Shown: positions 46,288-55,875, counted from the stretch's first letter. The stretch is 64,000 nt of DNA from Marinifilum sp. D714 (GCF_030851345.1 NZ_JALPNU010000012.1:1-64000); one strand, 5' to 3'. Notes: a model not told the origin generated them from the sequence alone. Numbers and translations are program-made.

Positions 46288-47280
46288 CTATTTCTCTGAC
46301 ACTGAACCATCAGGGTTTTTATAATCAGAAAATGCAAAATTAATATATCCTTTGGCAGGAAGCGTAATTTCGTACTCTTTTTTGTATTTATTTGTAAGGT
46401 ATGCTCTTCGTAGCCATGGATTAAAATATTTTAAAACCTTATAATTTACTCCATTTTCCTTAGCAAACACAGCAAAATTCTTTACCGGAGTTTTAATTTT
46501 TATTTTTCGGGTTGGAATTTCCGGATACAAATCTGACTCACGATATTTAAAACCATATGCCGAAGGATTCTCCATAATCATCTTAATGGCCAAAATTCTG
46601 AACACATATCGTCCTGTTTCTTCGCCCAAAAGCAAATCATAGTATTCACCTGCATCTTGTAATTTTAATTGCTTATCAACAAACCTTCTTCCAGCATTGT
46701 ACGATGCAGCTACCAAGGTCCAACTTCCATATTTTTTGTATGAATCTTTAAGGTATTTACAAGCCGCAACAGTTGCTTTTTCGATATTATATCGTTCATC
46801 AACTTCTGATGACACTTCCAAACCATAGTCTTTGGCCGTTCCACTCATAAACTGCCAAACCCCAACAGCCCCTGCTGGCGATTTAATTGTAGGCACAAAC
46901 CCACTTTCGATTAAAGCCAAATATTTAAAATCCTCAGGAACCCCCTGCTTTTTTAAAATGGGTTCGATAATTGGAAAATATCGATTCGCTCGTTTTAAGA
47001 ACAACAAAGTTTGCGACTGCCAATAGGTATTCACCAATAATTCCCTATCAAGCGATTCCTTTACATCCCACCTGTTCATCGGAACAATTTCATCGCCAAA
47101 GGTTAATTTATCTGGTGTTTTTAGTGCATACACATTATAGCGACTCATGTATTCGCTATTTTCAGGATCTTTGTCTCGGTCGGTTACGGTTGAGTAATTA
47201 AATAACTGGGCAGTAAGGTAAACTGCACCCGAAACAACAATTAAAGCTAAAATATTTTTTAAAGGTCTATATATATTCAC
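46288..47280 (-). CDS. Membrane-anchored lytic transglycosylase (MltD/SLT type)
   Basis: 330 residues. An N-terminal hydrophobic helix (residues of about 9-24) is an anchor or uncleaved signal. The SLT domain spans about 100-240, with catalytic Glu125 in ALIESGF and the GAVGVWQFMSGTAKDYGL and YNAGRR motifs. The C-terminal segment (FAKENGVNYKVLKYFNPW, then YEITLPAKG) resembles a degenerate LysM-type repeat, as in MltD. It cleaves peptidoglycan glycan strands. First gene of a two-gene unit with uvrA. Confidence 0.93.
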   Translation of the reverse strand: MNIYRPLKNILALIVVSGAVYLTAQLFNYSTVTDRDKDPENSEYMSRYNVYALKTPDKLTFGDEIVPMNRWDVKESLDRELLVNTYWQSQTLLFLKRANRYFPIIEPILKKQGVPEDFKYLALIESGFVPTIKSPAGAVGVWQFMSGTAKDYGLEVSSEVDERYNIEKATVAACKYLKDSYKKYGSWTLVAASYNAGRRFVDKQLKLQDAGEYYDLLLGEETGRYVFRILAIKMIMENPSAYGFKYRESDLYPEIPTRKIKIKTPVKNFAVFAKENGVNYKVLKYFNPWLRRAYLTNKYKKEYEITLPAKGYINFAFSDYKNPDGSVSEK

Positions 47281-47302
47281 GGCTGTTGATTTTTAAGATT
47301 GT

Positions 47303-47310
47303 CAAATGTA
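47303..47310 (-). promoter_or_regulatory. Promoter -7 box for the mltD-like/uvrA unit
   Basis: TACATTTG on the minus strand, 22 nt before the ATG at 47280; predicted leader about 16 nt. Confidence 0.5.
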
Positions 47311-47569
47311 AAATATTCTACTCGATTAAGAGAAGAAATGTTTTCTTTTAACAAATCTTTACACCAATAAATTTGAACTGTTCGTCAAGTTCAATTTTAT
47401 TTTTTTTTAAACATTTTAAAACTTGCTCTTTACTTACTCATCAGAAGATTGTAACTTGAAACAACAAAATGAAAGATGTTTCGTTGATTAAATAATGTCG
47501 GGTTATTTATTCAATATCAACCCAGCATCAAGATTTTATGACCTAACCAGTCACCTAATTTTTAATCCT

Positions 47570-48313
47570 ATGAAAAACCGCGTGCTGTCTATATTGCTAT
47601 TCGGAGTATACCTTTTGTATGCATGTGACAGTGACAATGCGGCTAATTTCCCTACAGAAATAATTCAAGATTCCCGAGTATCAGATTCTATTTTTGAAAT
47701 CTTATTGAATGATGCTAAATTGATTTGTATGGATTTTTATACCAATCAGGAAATGGAAGAGTTATCTGAAATAGAATTTAAAGAATACCACTTTGCACCA
47801 ATTCTAGCAGCACTTCAAACCGTTTATCTCGATTCTGTTTCGATTGCTTCTTCGGATATTAGAAAATACGATGTACATGCCTTATGTCCTGAGCAGCTGC
47901 ACAAAGCTCGTATCACAATAGATACAACGAGTGAGAATTTTACCTCTTGGAAAACTTATGGTTTCTCGGATAATTTAAGTTTGGATTTGTTAATAGACGA
48001 ATATGATTTGCAGTTGGATTCTATCAGAGAAACACAATATCTGGTTCATACCAATACTGGTATCAATCAGGAATCCTTAGCCAGAGAACTGAGAAAATTT
48101 AAATTTATCACGAAAGCACAAGCTGCCAATTGCATTGGCGATGGACCTCATATTGAGATCGTTTATTTTAATCCTGATTTCATTCAGTTGATATATAGCT
48201 ACGGCTGGGGCGATTGTCCATCGGGTTGTATTAACCGTCATTACTGGGAATTGGGAGTTTATGGATCAGGCGTGATTGAATTGCTTTCTGAATCTGGCAA
48301 GGAACTCCCATAA
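47570..48313 (+). CDS. Lipoprotein of unknown function
   Basis: 247 residues from the ATG at 47570. The frame is open to 47495, but the lipoprotein signal (KNRVLSILLFGVYLLYAC) starts here. The mature part is acidic, with a C-terminal motif GWGDCPSGCINRHYWELGV whose two cysteines and aromatic residues look like a small folded or ligand-binding module. I do not recognise the family and no neighbour gives a hint; adjoining genes are transcribed away or toward it with separate spacers. Confidence 0.7.
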   Translation: MKNRVLSILLFGVYLLYACDSDNAANFPTEIIQDSRVSDSIFEILLNDAKLICMDFYTNQEMEELSEIEFKEYHFAPILAALQTVYLDSVSIASSDIRKYDVHALCPEQLHKARITIDTTSENFTSWKTYGFSDNLSLDLLIDEYDLQLDSIRETQYLVHTNTGINQESLARELRKFKFITKAQAANCIGDGPHIEIVYFNPDFIQLIYSYGWGDCPSGCINRHYWELGVYGSGVIELLSESGKELP

Positions 48314-48411
48314 AGTAAATCTGCTTGAAATAAGAATTATTTCAATTCCCTTCTCCTATAAAAACACTCCTTATTGTTACTTACGCATTAATTTTTGCCT
48401 CAAAAAAGATC

Positions 48412-49539
48412 TTAATTTTTGGAGTTGTTCAACATTTCCAATCCATCGAAATAAGTTTTGAATTTTTCGTGTGGAACAGAAACACAAATTCTTGCAAACC
48501 GAGATGCATATTCTTTCTTATCCCTTGTAAAGTAACTTAATGATACACTCCCTATTCGTGCCTCAAGAAGTTCCTCTTCCGATTTGTTAACAATCACGAA
48601 TATTCCAATAGGTTCAGAATCCTTATAAAACTCTTTTGCCAGCAAGCCTTTGATTTCCAAAAATTCTATATTCTTCTTTATTCCCTCGCAAGTGCGCTCC
48701 TTAAAGCTTTTCATTACAACCTGTCCTTTATCAGAGCTTAGCAATTTGGCTACCATTAATTGAGAGAAAGCATTTATTCCATTTGTGGCATACATCAAAC
48801 GAATTCCCAATTCATTTACAAACTCTTTGTTTGTACTATGCACAAAACCCAATCGTTGTCCACTTAAGCCTACCGATTTGCTAAAACTTTCAACAATAAT
48901 AACATTTTCCAATTGGCTTAATTTCTGAAAAAACAAATCTTCCTCTCCACAAAAAATTCTTCTGTACGGACAATCTACAATCACAATTGCACCATGATCA
49001 CTTAATGCTTTGGCGGTTTTAAAAATATTCTCATCAGCCTGCTTGTTTCCAATAGGATTATTTGGATCGCAGATGATCACTGCCCTGTTCTTATAAGAAT
49101 CTATATTTTCATTTACAGTATTAAAATCAGCATAGGTTTCAGACTCCATTCCTCGAACTGTCATTACCTGAACGTATGACCCCCAGTAGTAATCAGGCAA
49201 ACACACCTTGTCTACATTTATGGTTTGGAATACCAAATCGAGTGCCGACATGCCTCCTCCGGTTATAGCAATGTTATCAACCGAAGACTGATTGCCAAAG
49301 TAATGCTGATTAATGGCTTTTCTCAACTCAGACCTACCCTGCGATGGAGGGTAAACCTGCATTTCGTTCGAATTAAAATCCAATTCATCAACAACAGAGT
49401 TTAAATCGATGTTACAGACCGAATTTACCCCCCGGTTTAATAACAAAAATTCATTACCGGTTTCTTGACTCATTTTTCTAATTCGTTCGCCAATTCCAAC
49501 AATCGCAGAATATTTAGCGCCACTCTTTCTGATTTTCAT
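48412..49539 (-). CDS. PLP-dependent aminotransferase (class I/II)
   Basis: 375 residues, fold type I. Visible motifs: ITGGGMSAL (phosphate-binding turn), CDPNNPIGN, VDCPYRRIF and the Schiff-base Lys221 in ESFSKSVGLSGQRLGFV. Substrate specificity cannot be assigned; the SKSVGLSGQR form is seen in aspartate/aromatic aminotransferase-like and aminoacyl-antibiotic enzymes. It is divergent from patB across 115 bp, so the two PLP enzymes may be co-regulated. Confidence 0.88.
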   Translation of the reverse strand: MKIRKSGAKYSAIVGIGERIRKMSQETGNEFLLLNRGVNSVCNIDLNSVVDELDFNSNEMQVYPPSQGRSELRKAINQHYFGNQSSVDNIAITGGGMSALDLVFQTINVDKVCLPDYYWGSYVQVMTVRGMESETYADFNTVNENIDSYKNRAVIICDPNNPIGNKQADENIFKTAKALSDHGAIVIVDCPYRRIFCGEEDLFFQKLSQLENVIIVESFSKSVGLSGQRLGFVHSTNKEFVNELGIRLMYATNGINAFSQLMVAKLLSSDKGQVVMKSFKERTCEGIKKNIEFLEIKGLLAKEFYKDSEPIGIFVIVNKSEEELLEARIGSVSLSYFTRDKKEYASRFARICVSVPHEKFKTYFDGLEMLNNSKN

Positions 49540-49654
49540 ACTTTATAAGTTTTCTACGAATTAAATCAACCCAAACATTATTCGCAAATTTTAAAAGCTG
49601 CTTTAAAGACTCTATAAAATTTTATACTTTAACTCTTCCTAAAAATCAATCACA

Positions 49655-50836
49655 ATGAAATACAATTTTGATAAAATTATAGATCGCAAAAATACCAACT
49701 CGGTAAAATACGATAAACTCGAACATTATTTTGGGAAAGATAATTTGCTTCCTTTTTGGGTAGCCGATACCGATTTCAATGTTCCAGACTGTATCTCAAA
49801 CGCTATAATAAAAAGAGCCGAACATGCAATTTACGGATATTCATTCCGAAGTAAAGATTGTATTTTAAGTGTACAAAACTGGCTTAAAAACCGTCACGAT
49901 TGGGAAGTAAAAGAGGAATGGGTTTCTTCCAGTCCTGGAGTAGTTACTGCTCTATCCTTATTGCTGATGAGTCTGACTGAAAAGGGTGATAAAATTGCTG
50001 TTCAACCACCGGTATATCATCCATTTTTTCATGTGATAAATGATACTGAACGCAGTTTGGTTCACAATCCATTAATTAGAACAGAAGATTCTTACCAAAT
50101 GGATTTTGAACATTTGGAACAACTTGCCAAAGATGGTTTAAAAGCCATAATTATTAGCAATCCTCATAATCCTGTGGGAAGAGTATGGACAAAAGATGAG
50201 CTTCTTCGACTAGGAGAAATCGCAAAAAAATATGATTTTCTTATCATTTCTGATGAAATTCATCAGGATTTAATCTATAAGAATCACAAACACATAGCTC
50301 TTGCCTCTTTATCGGAAGATTTGGCACAAAGAACAATTACCTGTATTGCTCCTTCGAAAACTTTTAATGTAGCTGGCTTAGCAAGTTCGGTAATTATTAT
50401 CCCTAATCAGGAATTGAAAAAAACTTACGAAAAGCTACTTTGTGCCATGCACCTGGATTCTGGTAATTTATTTGGTCATATTGCCATGCAAGCAGGATAT
50501 GAACATGGAGCTGACTGGTTGGATCAACTCATGGAGTATTTACAATCCAATGTAGATTACGTTCGAGAATTTCTTGAAGAAAATATTCCAGAAATTAAAT
50601 TGGTTACTCCAGAGGCTACTTATTTATTATGGTTAGATTGCAGAGATCTGAATATTGGCTCAGAAAAGTTGAATCAGATTCTAATTAATGAAGCTGGTTT
50701 AGCTTTAAATAAGGGAACTACTTTTGGAAAAGAAGGAAATGGCTACATGAGATTAAACATAGGTTGCCCAAAGTCTATGTTAAAAAAAGGATTGAGTATT
50801 TTACAACAAAGCGTAAATCAATTAAAAAAACTTTGA
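49655..50836 (+). CDS. PatB/MalY-type cystathionine beta-lyase (C-S lyase)
   Basis: 393 residues, fold type I PLP enzyme of the MalY/PatB branch. Family hallmarks are PFWVADTDFNVP near the N-terminus, QPPVYHPFF, ISNPHNPVGRVWTKDEL, IISDEIHQDLIY and Schiff-base Lys235 in APSKTFNVAGL. Family members cleave C-S bonds in cystathionine or cysteine to give homocysteine or sulfide; some double as regulators. Expected length. The transcript probably ends at the hairpin at 50968. Confidence 0.93.
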   Translation: MKYNFDKIIDRKNTNSVKYDKLEHYFGKDNLLPFWVADTDFNVPDCISNAIIKRAEHAIYGYSFRSKDCILSVQNWLKNRHDWEVKEEWVSSSPGVVTALSLLLMSLTEKGDKIAVQPPVYHPFFHVINDTERSLVHNPLIRTEDSYQMDFEHLEQLAKDGLKAIIISNPHNPVGRVWTKDELLRLGEIAKKYDFLIISDEIHQDLIYKNHKHIALASLSEDLAQRTITCIAPSKTFNVAGLASSVIIIPNQELKKTYEKLLCAMHLDSGNLFGHIAMQAGYEHGADWLDQLMEYLQSNVDYVREFLEENIPEIKLVTPEATYLLWLDCRDLNIGSEKLNQILINEAGLALNKGTTFGKEGNGYMRLNIGCPKSMLKKGLSILQQSVNQLKKL

Positions 50837-50967
50837 TTTCCAGGGTTACCTTTTCTGTTTTTAAGGAATAAATAAATAGACGATTAAACAGAATCGAAAA
50901 TCACCCTTATGATTATCAATAAAAGTTGATTTTCTGCAAAAAACAACTACAGTCTGTTATACACAAG

Positions 50968-51012
50968 AAAACCCCGGATTTACTACTCCCGGGGTTTTGT
51001 GTTTTTTCTGAA
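50968..51012 (+). terminator. Terminator downstream of patB
   Basis: AAAACCCCGG, 11-nt loop, CCGGGGTTTT (50968-50998), then GTG and six T residues on the plus strand. It is about 130 nt past the patB stop; no gene lies between. Confidence 0.8.
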
Positions 51013-51077
51013 AGTTCCTTTTTCCAGTTGTTTTGATGTTTAATTTCCAGTACATTCGCATTCAAAATACACTCAAT

Positions 51078-51950
51078 ATGCACTGGAAAAAACCTTGGTT
51101 TCAACTCACGATTCTTATCCTATTGGCTTTTGTATGGGGAAGTTCTTTTATACTAATGAAAATAGGCCTGAAGAGTTTTAGCAGTGAACAAGCTGCTGGA
51201 ATTCGAATGTTATTGGCTTCACTTGTACTACTTCCGTATTCAATTAAGAATTTAAAATTTCTTCAGAGAAAAGACTTTCCAAGTATACTTGTTGCTGGAT
51301 TCATAGGTAGTTTCATTCCTGCATTTTTATTTACCAAGGCACAAACTCAAATAGACAGTGCATTGGCTGGAATGCTAAACTCACTAACACCACTTTTTAC
51401 ACTTTTGGTTGGAATTTTATTTTTTAAAACCAAATTTAAATGGTTGCAAACAATAGGGTTGGTAGTCGGTCTTATAGGAGCTCTTGGCCTGATTACTTCT
51501 GGTAAAGAATTGAACTTTGGAAGTATCAACAGCTATGCCTTACTTATTGTTTTAGCTACATCATTTTATGGTATCAACATCAATACAATTAAAGCCAAGC
51601 TTTCACATTTATCAGGAGTTCAAATTACATCTCTTTCCTTTTTCTTTACAGGTCCAGCAGCTTTAATATATCTTTTAACAACAGATTTTCAGCCTGTATT
51701 TGCTACTCCTAATTGGCCAATTCATTTTCTTGCTTTGGCTGCATTGGGAATAATTGGCACTGCACTGGCCATGTTATTAATGAATAGCTTAATCAGACAC
51801 ATTTCTGCCGTATATGCTTCTTCTGTTACTTATATCATTCCCATATTTGCAATTTTCTGGGGAGTAGTCGATGGAGAAAACATTACACTCCTCCATCTTG
51901 CATGCATGTCTGGAATTTTGTTAGGAGTATACTTAATCAACAAAAAGTAA
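51078..51950 (+). CDS. EamA/DMT-superfamily transporter 2
   Basis: 290 residues from the ATG at 51078; an upstream ATG at 51033 adds polar residues of no family character. Ten hydrophobic helices in two EamA repeats, starting LLAFVWGSSFILMKIGLKSFSSEQAAGIR, with ALAGMLNSLTPLFTLLVGILFF as the conserved Pro-bearing helix. It is related to but distinct from the transporter at 30448. It ends directly against the stop codon of the convergent anti-sigma-like gene. Confidence 0.9.
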   Translation: MHWKKPWFQLTILILLAFVWGSSFILMKIGLKSFSSEQAAGIRMLLASLVLLPYSIKNLKFLQRKDFPSILVAGFIGSFIPAFLFTKAQTQIDSALAGMLNSLTPLFTLLVGILFFKTKFKWLQTIGLVVGLIGALGLITSGKELNFGSINSYALLIVLATSFYGININTIKAKLSHLSGVQITSLSFFFTGPAALIYLLTTDFQPVFATPNWPIHFLALAALGIIGTALAMLLMNSLIRHISAVYASSVTYIIPIFAIFWGVVDGENITLLHLACMSGILLGVYLINKK

Positions 51951-53315
51951 TTAATCAAAGTCTACACGTAAAGTAAATCGGACTTTTGAATCAGTAGGAG
52001 CATCATTGGATTCTGCTGGAATCCATTTTTCTCCATTTCTAATTAATTCTTTAATCTTTTTGGTTAGTTTCAGATTATTGTCACCCTTAACTTTAACATT
52101 CCCAATAGATCCTGAACTATACACGATAAAAGAAACTCTAAGTTTATATCTTCCCGTTAATTCAGTTTCAAATTCTGATTTTAGACTTGAAATCATATTC
52201 TCTTTATATATCGAAATGTTCTTCGATTGAGAAGGCAATACTTTGTTCCAAGATTTAATTGGTTTATCCATTTTTACTTCAGATACAGATCCTGTTTCGA
52301 AAGCTTTTTTCTTTTCAGATCCGTAGGCTGTAACCACTACTTCATTCATCTCAACGGCATCCTGCTCCAAAACAACCAACAACGAATCAGCAACATCCAC
52401 TTCTTTGGTTTCAAAACCAACAAAGGAAGCTGTCAATTTATAGTTGGAATTGGTATCCGCAAGACTCATCGCAAATTTCCCATCTAAATCAGTCATGGTT
52501 CCCTTTGTTGTCCCATTCACAACAATCATTACACCAGGTATTGGAGTTTTTTCTTTATCAACTACAAGCCCGGAAATTTTCCTTGCATTTTCATCATTAC
52601 CAATTGTTGCAAATCCTCTGATTCTAATTCCTGTATCCCTTTTGCTAACGGTCACACCTGCTACTTTGCCAGATAATGCTTTCTCAACTTTATTGGTAAC
52701 AATTCTTGAAGATTGATTTTCTTTAACTTTTAGAACCTTAAGAATTGGTTCACTCGTTTCGATCTCCTCATCTTTTATTTCTTGTGCAAATTGAAGTTCT
52801 TCATACTCATCTGCCATTTGAACTTCAAGATCGACAACATCAATTCCTTTTTCTTCTACCAACTCAACCTCTTCTAACTCTTCTATTGGTTGATCCGTAC
52901 TAATATTGAGACTATCTTCTTTTGTAATCTGGATACTCTCAAACTTCTGTTTAGGTTTAGCTTGTTCAATATCCTGACTAACAAATTCATTTCCTCTCGG
53001 GGTTTGATTAATAAAATACAAAACAAAACTCAACCCGAGAATAACTATAATACTTGCTGCATAAGGCAACCAAATCAATCTTTTCTTTTGCTTGGAATTC
53101 ATTTTACTTTCCAAACTCAGTTTCAATTCTTCTAAATCTTGCTCAATCTCCAATGAACCAAGTTTAGACAAGCCATCATAAGCATCACTTTCGAATTCAT
53201 CCATCATTACAGATTTTTCAAAAGCATGCTTTTCCTTTTCAGTCATTTTATTACCAAAATAGGCTAAAATTCGTTCATATGTCAATCTCAATTTAGACTT
53301 CATTTTGTTTGGCAA
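51951..53315 (-). CDS. Anti-sigma-like membrane protein with SusC-plug-like, CarboxypepD-regulatory and TonB-C-like parts
   Basis: 454 residues, starting inside the sigma-factor gene (23-bp overlap, or 11 bp if Met5 at 53303 is used), so tightly coupled. Residues 1-80 are cytoplasmic and helical, fitting a sigma-binding region. One membrane helix spans 81-102. An acidic periplasmic linker (110-195) leads to a SusC-plug-like motif (ALSGKVAGVTV at 213-223, IRIRGF at 230-235), a CarboxypepD-regulatory-like beta sandwich (247-318), NEVVVTAYG (324-332) and a TonB-C-like domain (about 388-454). The layout suggests an inner-membrane protein that senses the periplasm and restrains its sigma factor. 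That function is inferred. Confidence 0.8.
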   Translation of the reverse strand: MPNKMKSKLRLTYERILAYFGNKMTEKEKHAFEKSVMMDEFESDAYDGLSKLGSLEIEQDLEELKLSLESKMNSKQKKRLIWLPYAASIIVILGLSFVLYFINQTPRGNEFVSQDIEQAKPKQKFESIQITKEDSLNISTDQPIEELEEVELVEEKGIDVVDLEVQMADEYEELQFAQEIKDEEIETSEPILKVLKVKENQSSRIVTNKVEKALSGKVAGVTVSKRDTGIRIRGFATIGNDENARKISGLVVDKEKTPIPGVMIVVNGTTKGTMTDLDGKFAMSLADTNSNYKLTASFVGFETKEVDVADSLLVVLEQDAVEMNEVVVTAYGSEKKKAFETGSVSEVKMDKPIKSWNKVLPSQSKNISIYKENMISSLKSEFETELTGRYKLRVSFIVYSSGSIGNVKVKGDNNLKLTKKIKELIRNGEKWIPAESNDAPTDSKVRFTLRVDFD

Positions 53316-53883
53316 ATTCTTCCATGCAAATCTTCAAGTTCCTTTTCCCGTTTTGAATATAACTTTTTACTTTTTTAACCGGATACTCCAATTGATCCGA
53401 TATCTCTTGATAACATTTCTCGTCGTAGTAAAACAACAAAATACACTTTTGCTGCTCTTCCTTTAATCTATCAATGCACCTTTTCAGATTCTGTTCCAGA
53501 TTTAAATCCAGTGTCTCATCAATAGGATGCAGTGAAGTAGTAGATTCCACAAATTGCAACTGTAAAAATTTGTCTGCCTGATTTTTCCGGGATTTTTGTT
53601 TCCTTAATTGCATCAGACAATAGTTTTTACACACCACATACAACCATGATTTAAAATTCTTTATCTCAAATTTAGGGATTTCTGATATCAAGTGTTCAAA
53701 AATAGCATTTACTGCATCCTTTGCTTTCTCTCTGTCATGCAGATATTTTAAACATACACCATAAACCAAATGCATATATCGGGAATAAAGCGCACCCAAT
53801 TCTTCCAAATCGCCTGAATCAATATATGATTCCAGCAACTCTTGATCGGAAAGTTTATCAGGATTTTTTTTAGTCCGAAACAT
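53293..53883 (-). CDS. ECF-type RNA polymerase sigma factor
   Basis: 196 residues with sigma-70 region 2 (LYSRYMHLVYGVCLKYLHDREKAKDAVNAIFEHL, FKSWLYVVCKNYCLMQLRK) and region 4 (QQKCILLFYYDEKCYQEISDQLEYPVKKVKSYIQNGKRNLK). No C-terminal extension. It is the first gene of a two-gene unit with the membrane protein, and is divergent from the VWA gene across 141 bp. By analogy with other ECF loci it probably transcribes one or both sides of that spacer. Confidence 0.93.
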   Translation of the reverse strand: MFRTKKNPDKLSDQELLESYIDSGDLEELGALYSRYMHLVYGVCLKYLHDREKAKDAVNAIFEHLISEIPKFEIKNFKSWLYVVCKNYCLMQLRKQKSRKNQADKFLQLQFVESTTSLHPIDETLDLNLEQNLKRCIDRLKEEQQKCILLFYYDEKCYQEISDQLEYPVKKVKSYIQNGKRNLKICMEEFAKQNEV

Positions 53884-53960
53884 TAAGCTATCTGTGTTAA
53901 TTATCAGCTTTAATTCTTATGCTAGTTAACCATTTCAAAAAAAAGATGAAAATTTTTTAT

Positions 53961-53987
53961 GGAATTTATTCTTGCCTTGCATCCTAA
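53961..53987 (+). promoter_or_regulatory. Possible ECF-type promoter of the VWA gene
   Basis: GGAATT at 53961-53966 (ECF -35 sites often begin GGAA), 15-nt spacer, TCCTAA at 53982-53987, 38 nt before the ATG. No TAnnTTTG box is seen here. Speculative. Confidence 0.25.
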
Positions 53988-54024
53988 TGACAAAGACGAA
54001 CAGTAATCATTAAAAAATAGAATT

Positions 54025-55875
54025 ATGAGAGCAATAAAATTATTATTGGGATTGCTAGGAATACTTATTTCTACTACCCTTTCAGCAAAAACAATAAGTG
54101 GTGTTGTTACGGATGAATCAAATCTTGCAATACCTGGAGTAAGTATAGTAATTAAAGGTACAACCAATGGAACTTCAACCGGTATTGATGGTAAGTATAC
54201 AATTGAAGTAGAAAAAGGTGATATTTTAATTTATTCTTTTGTTGGATTAATCAGTCAGGAGATTGAGGTGAAAGACCAAACAGTAATAAATGTTATTATG
54301 CGAGCTGAACAAATTAGCGTAGATGAAGTAATTGTTGTTGGTTATGGAAAAAAGACAAAGCAAAGCTTCTCTAGTAGTGTAGCTGGCATTAAAATTCGCG
54401 GCAAAAGCTCAAGAAGAGGTAAAAGAAATGCAGTGGCTTTTTGCCAATATGAAATGATGCCAACAATAAACTACAATACCGAAGGATACTCTACTATCAA
54501 TGAAAACAACTACAAAAATGCAGTGGAAAGTCCAGTTTCAACTTTTTCCATTGATGTTGATGCAGCTTCATATAGCAATGTTCGTAGATTTTTAACCAAT
54601 GGTGAAAAACCTCCAATTGATGCTGTACGAATTGAAGAAATGATCAATTACTTCAATTACAGCTACGAGCAACCTAAGGGTGAGCATCCTTTTGCCATCC
54701 ATCACGAAATAGCTGAGTGCCCATGGAACAATGACAACCTACTACTACATATTGGACTACAAGGGAAAAAAATCGAAACTGAAAATCTTCCAGCTTCAAA
54801 CCTGGTGTTCTTGCTAGATGTATCCGGATCGATGAATTCACCAAACAAACTGCCTTTATTAAAGAAAGCTTTTAAACTTTTGGTAAATGAATTGCGCCCA
54901 GAAGATAAAGTTGCCATTGTAGTATATGCCGGTAGCTCTGGTTTGGTTTTACCATCCACCAATGGAAACGAGAAAGAAAAAATCCTAAATGCTTTAAATA
55001 AATTAAATGCAGGAGGTTCAACAGCTGGAGCTGCAGGATTAGAATTGGCATACAAAACTGCTCGCGAAAATTTTATCGATGGTGGAAACAACAGAATCAT
55101 ACTTGCAACCGATGGAGATTTTAATGTTGGTATTTCGAGCAATGCCGAAATGGAAAGGCTGATTGAAAAAGAGCGTAACAATGGGGTGTTCATCTCTGTA
55201 TTGGGATTTGGTATGGGAAATTACAAGGACGATAAAATGGAAATTATTGCCGACAAAGGAAATGGCAACTATTCTTATATCGATAACATATTGGAAGCCA
55301 AAAAAGTTTTGGTAAACGAGTTTGGAGGAACGCTTCACACCATTGCCAAAGATGTAAAAATTCAGATCGAGTTTAATCCAGCAATTGTTGAAGAGTACCG
55401 ATTAATTGGTTACGAAAACAGAATGTTGAACAAGGAAGATTTTGATGATGACAAGAAGGATGCCGGCGAACTTGGTTCGGGACACAATGTAACTGCACTT
55501 TACGAAATTAAACTGGCAAAAAGGACAAAGAAGGATCAGAATCTGAAATATCAGGATACAAAATTAAATGCCAAGGCTCTTTCTAAAGATGAAATTGCTA
55601 CTGTGAAGTTCAGATATAAAAATCCAAAAGGAAGAAAAAGCATCTTAATTACTGAAGAAATTCCTATGAATGTAAGCTCCGAACAAACTCTTTCTGAAAA
55701 CTTCCAATTCTCTGCTGCCGTTGCTGGTTTTGGTTTATTGCTTCGCAAATCGAAACACAAAGGAAACTGTAATTATAAAATGCTGATTGATTTGGCTCAA
55801 AATTCAAAAGGCAAAGATGAAGAAGGATATCGAGGAGAATTCATCAGATTAATGAAATTGGCAAAACATTTGTAA
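54025..55875 (+). CDS. Exported VWA-domain protein with CarboxypepD-regulatory N-terminus (YfbK/DUF3520 type)
   Basis: 616 residues. Signal peptide 1-21. A CarboxypepD-regulatory-like domain (24-95) is followed by EVIVVGYGKK (101-110) and a plug-like VAGIKIRG (119-126), both motifs familiar from SusC receptors. A VWA N-terminal region (about 150-240) precedes the von Willebrand A domain (about 258-440) with MIDAS DVSGSMNS (Asp265) and ATDGDFNVG. The rest matches the DUF3520-type C-terminus. VWA domains bind metal and protein partners, so a periplasmic or surface adhesion or assembly role is likely. The divergent sigma/anti-sigma pair shares the same motifs. Confidence 0.9.
   Translation: MRAIKLLLGLLGILISTTLSAKTISGVVTDESNLAIPGVSIVIKGTTNGTSTGIDGKYTIEVEKGDILIYSFVGLISQEIEVKDQTVINVIMRAEQISVDEVIVVGYGKKTKQSFSSSVAGIKIRGKSSRRGKRNAVAFCQYEMMPTINYNTEGYSTINENNYKNAVESPVSTFSIDVDAASYSNVRRFLTNGEKPPIDAVRIEEMINYFNYSYEQPKGEHPFAIHHEIAECPWNNDNLLLHIGLQGKKIETENLPASNLVFLLDVSGSMNSPNKLPLLKKAFKLLVNELRPEDKVAIVVYAGSSGLVLPSTNGNEKEKILNALNKLNAGGSTAGAAGLELAYKTARENFIDGGNNRIILATDGDFNVGISSNAEMERLIEKERNNGVFISVLGFGMGNYKDDKMEIIADKGNGNYSYIDNILEAKKVLVNEFGGTLHTIAKDVKIQIEFNPAIVEEYRLIGYENRMLNKEDFDDDKKDAGELGSGHNVTALYEIKLAKRTKKDQNLKYQDTKLNAKALSKDEIATVKFRYKNPKGRKSILITEEIPMNVSSEQTLSENFQFSAAVAGFGLLLRKSKHKGNCNYKMLIDLAQNSKGKDEEGYRGEFIRLMKLAKHL

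Noticed and set aside
46832-47201. Plus-strand ORFs opposite the lytic transglycosylase
   Set aside because: They are shadows of a well-supported SLT-domain gene.
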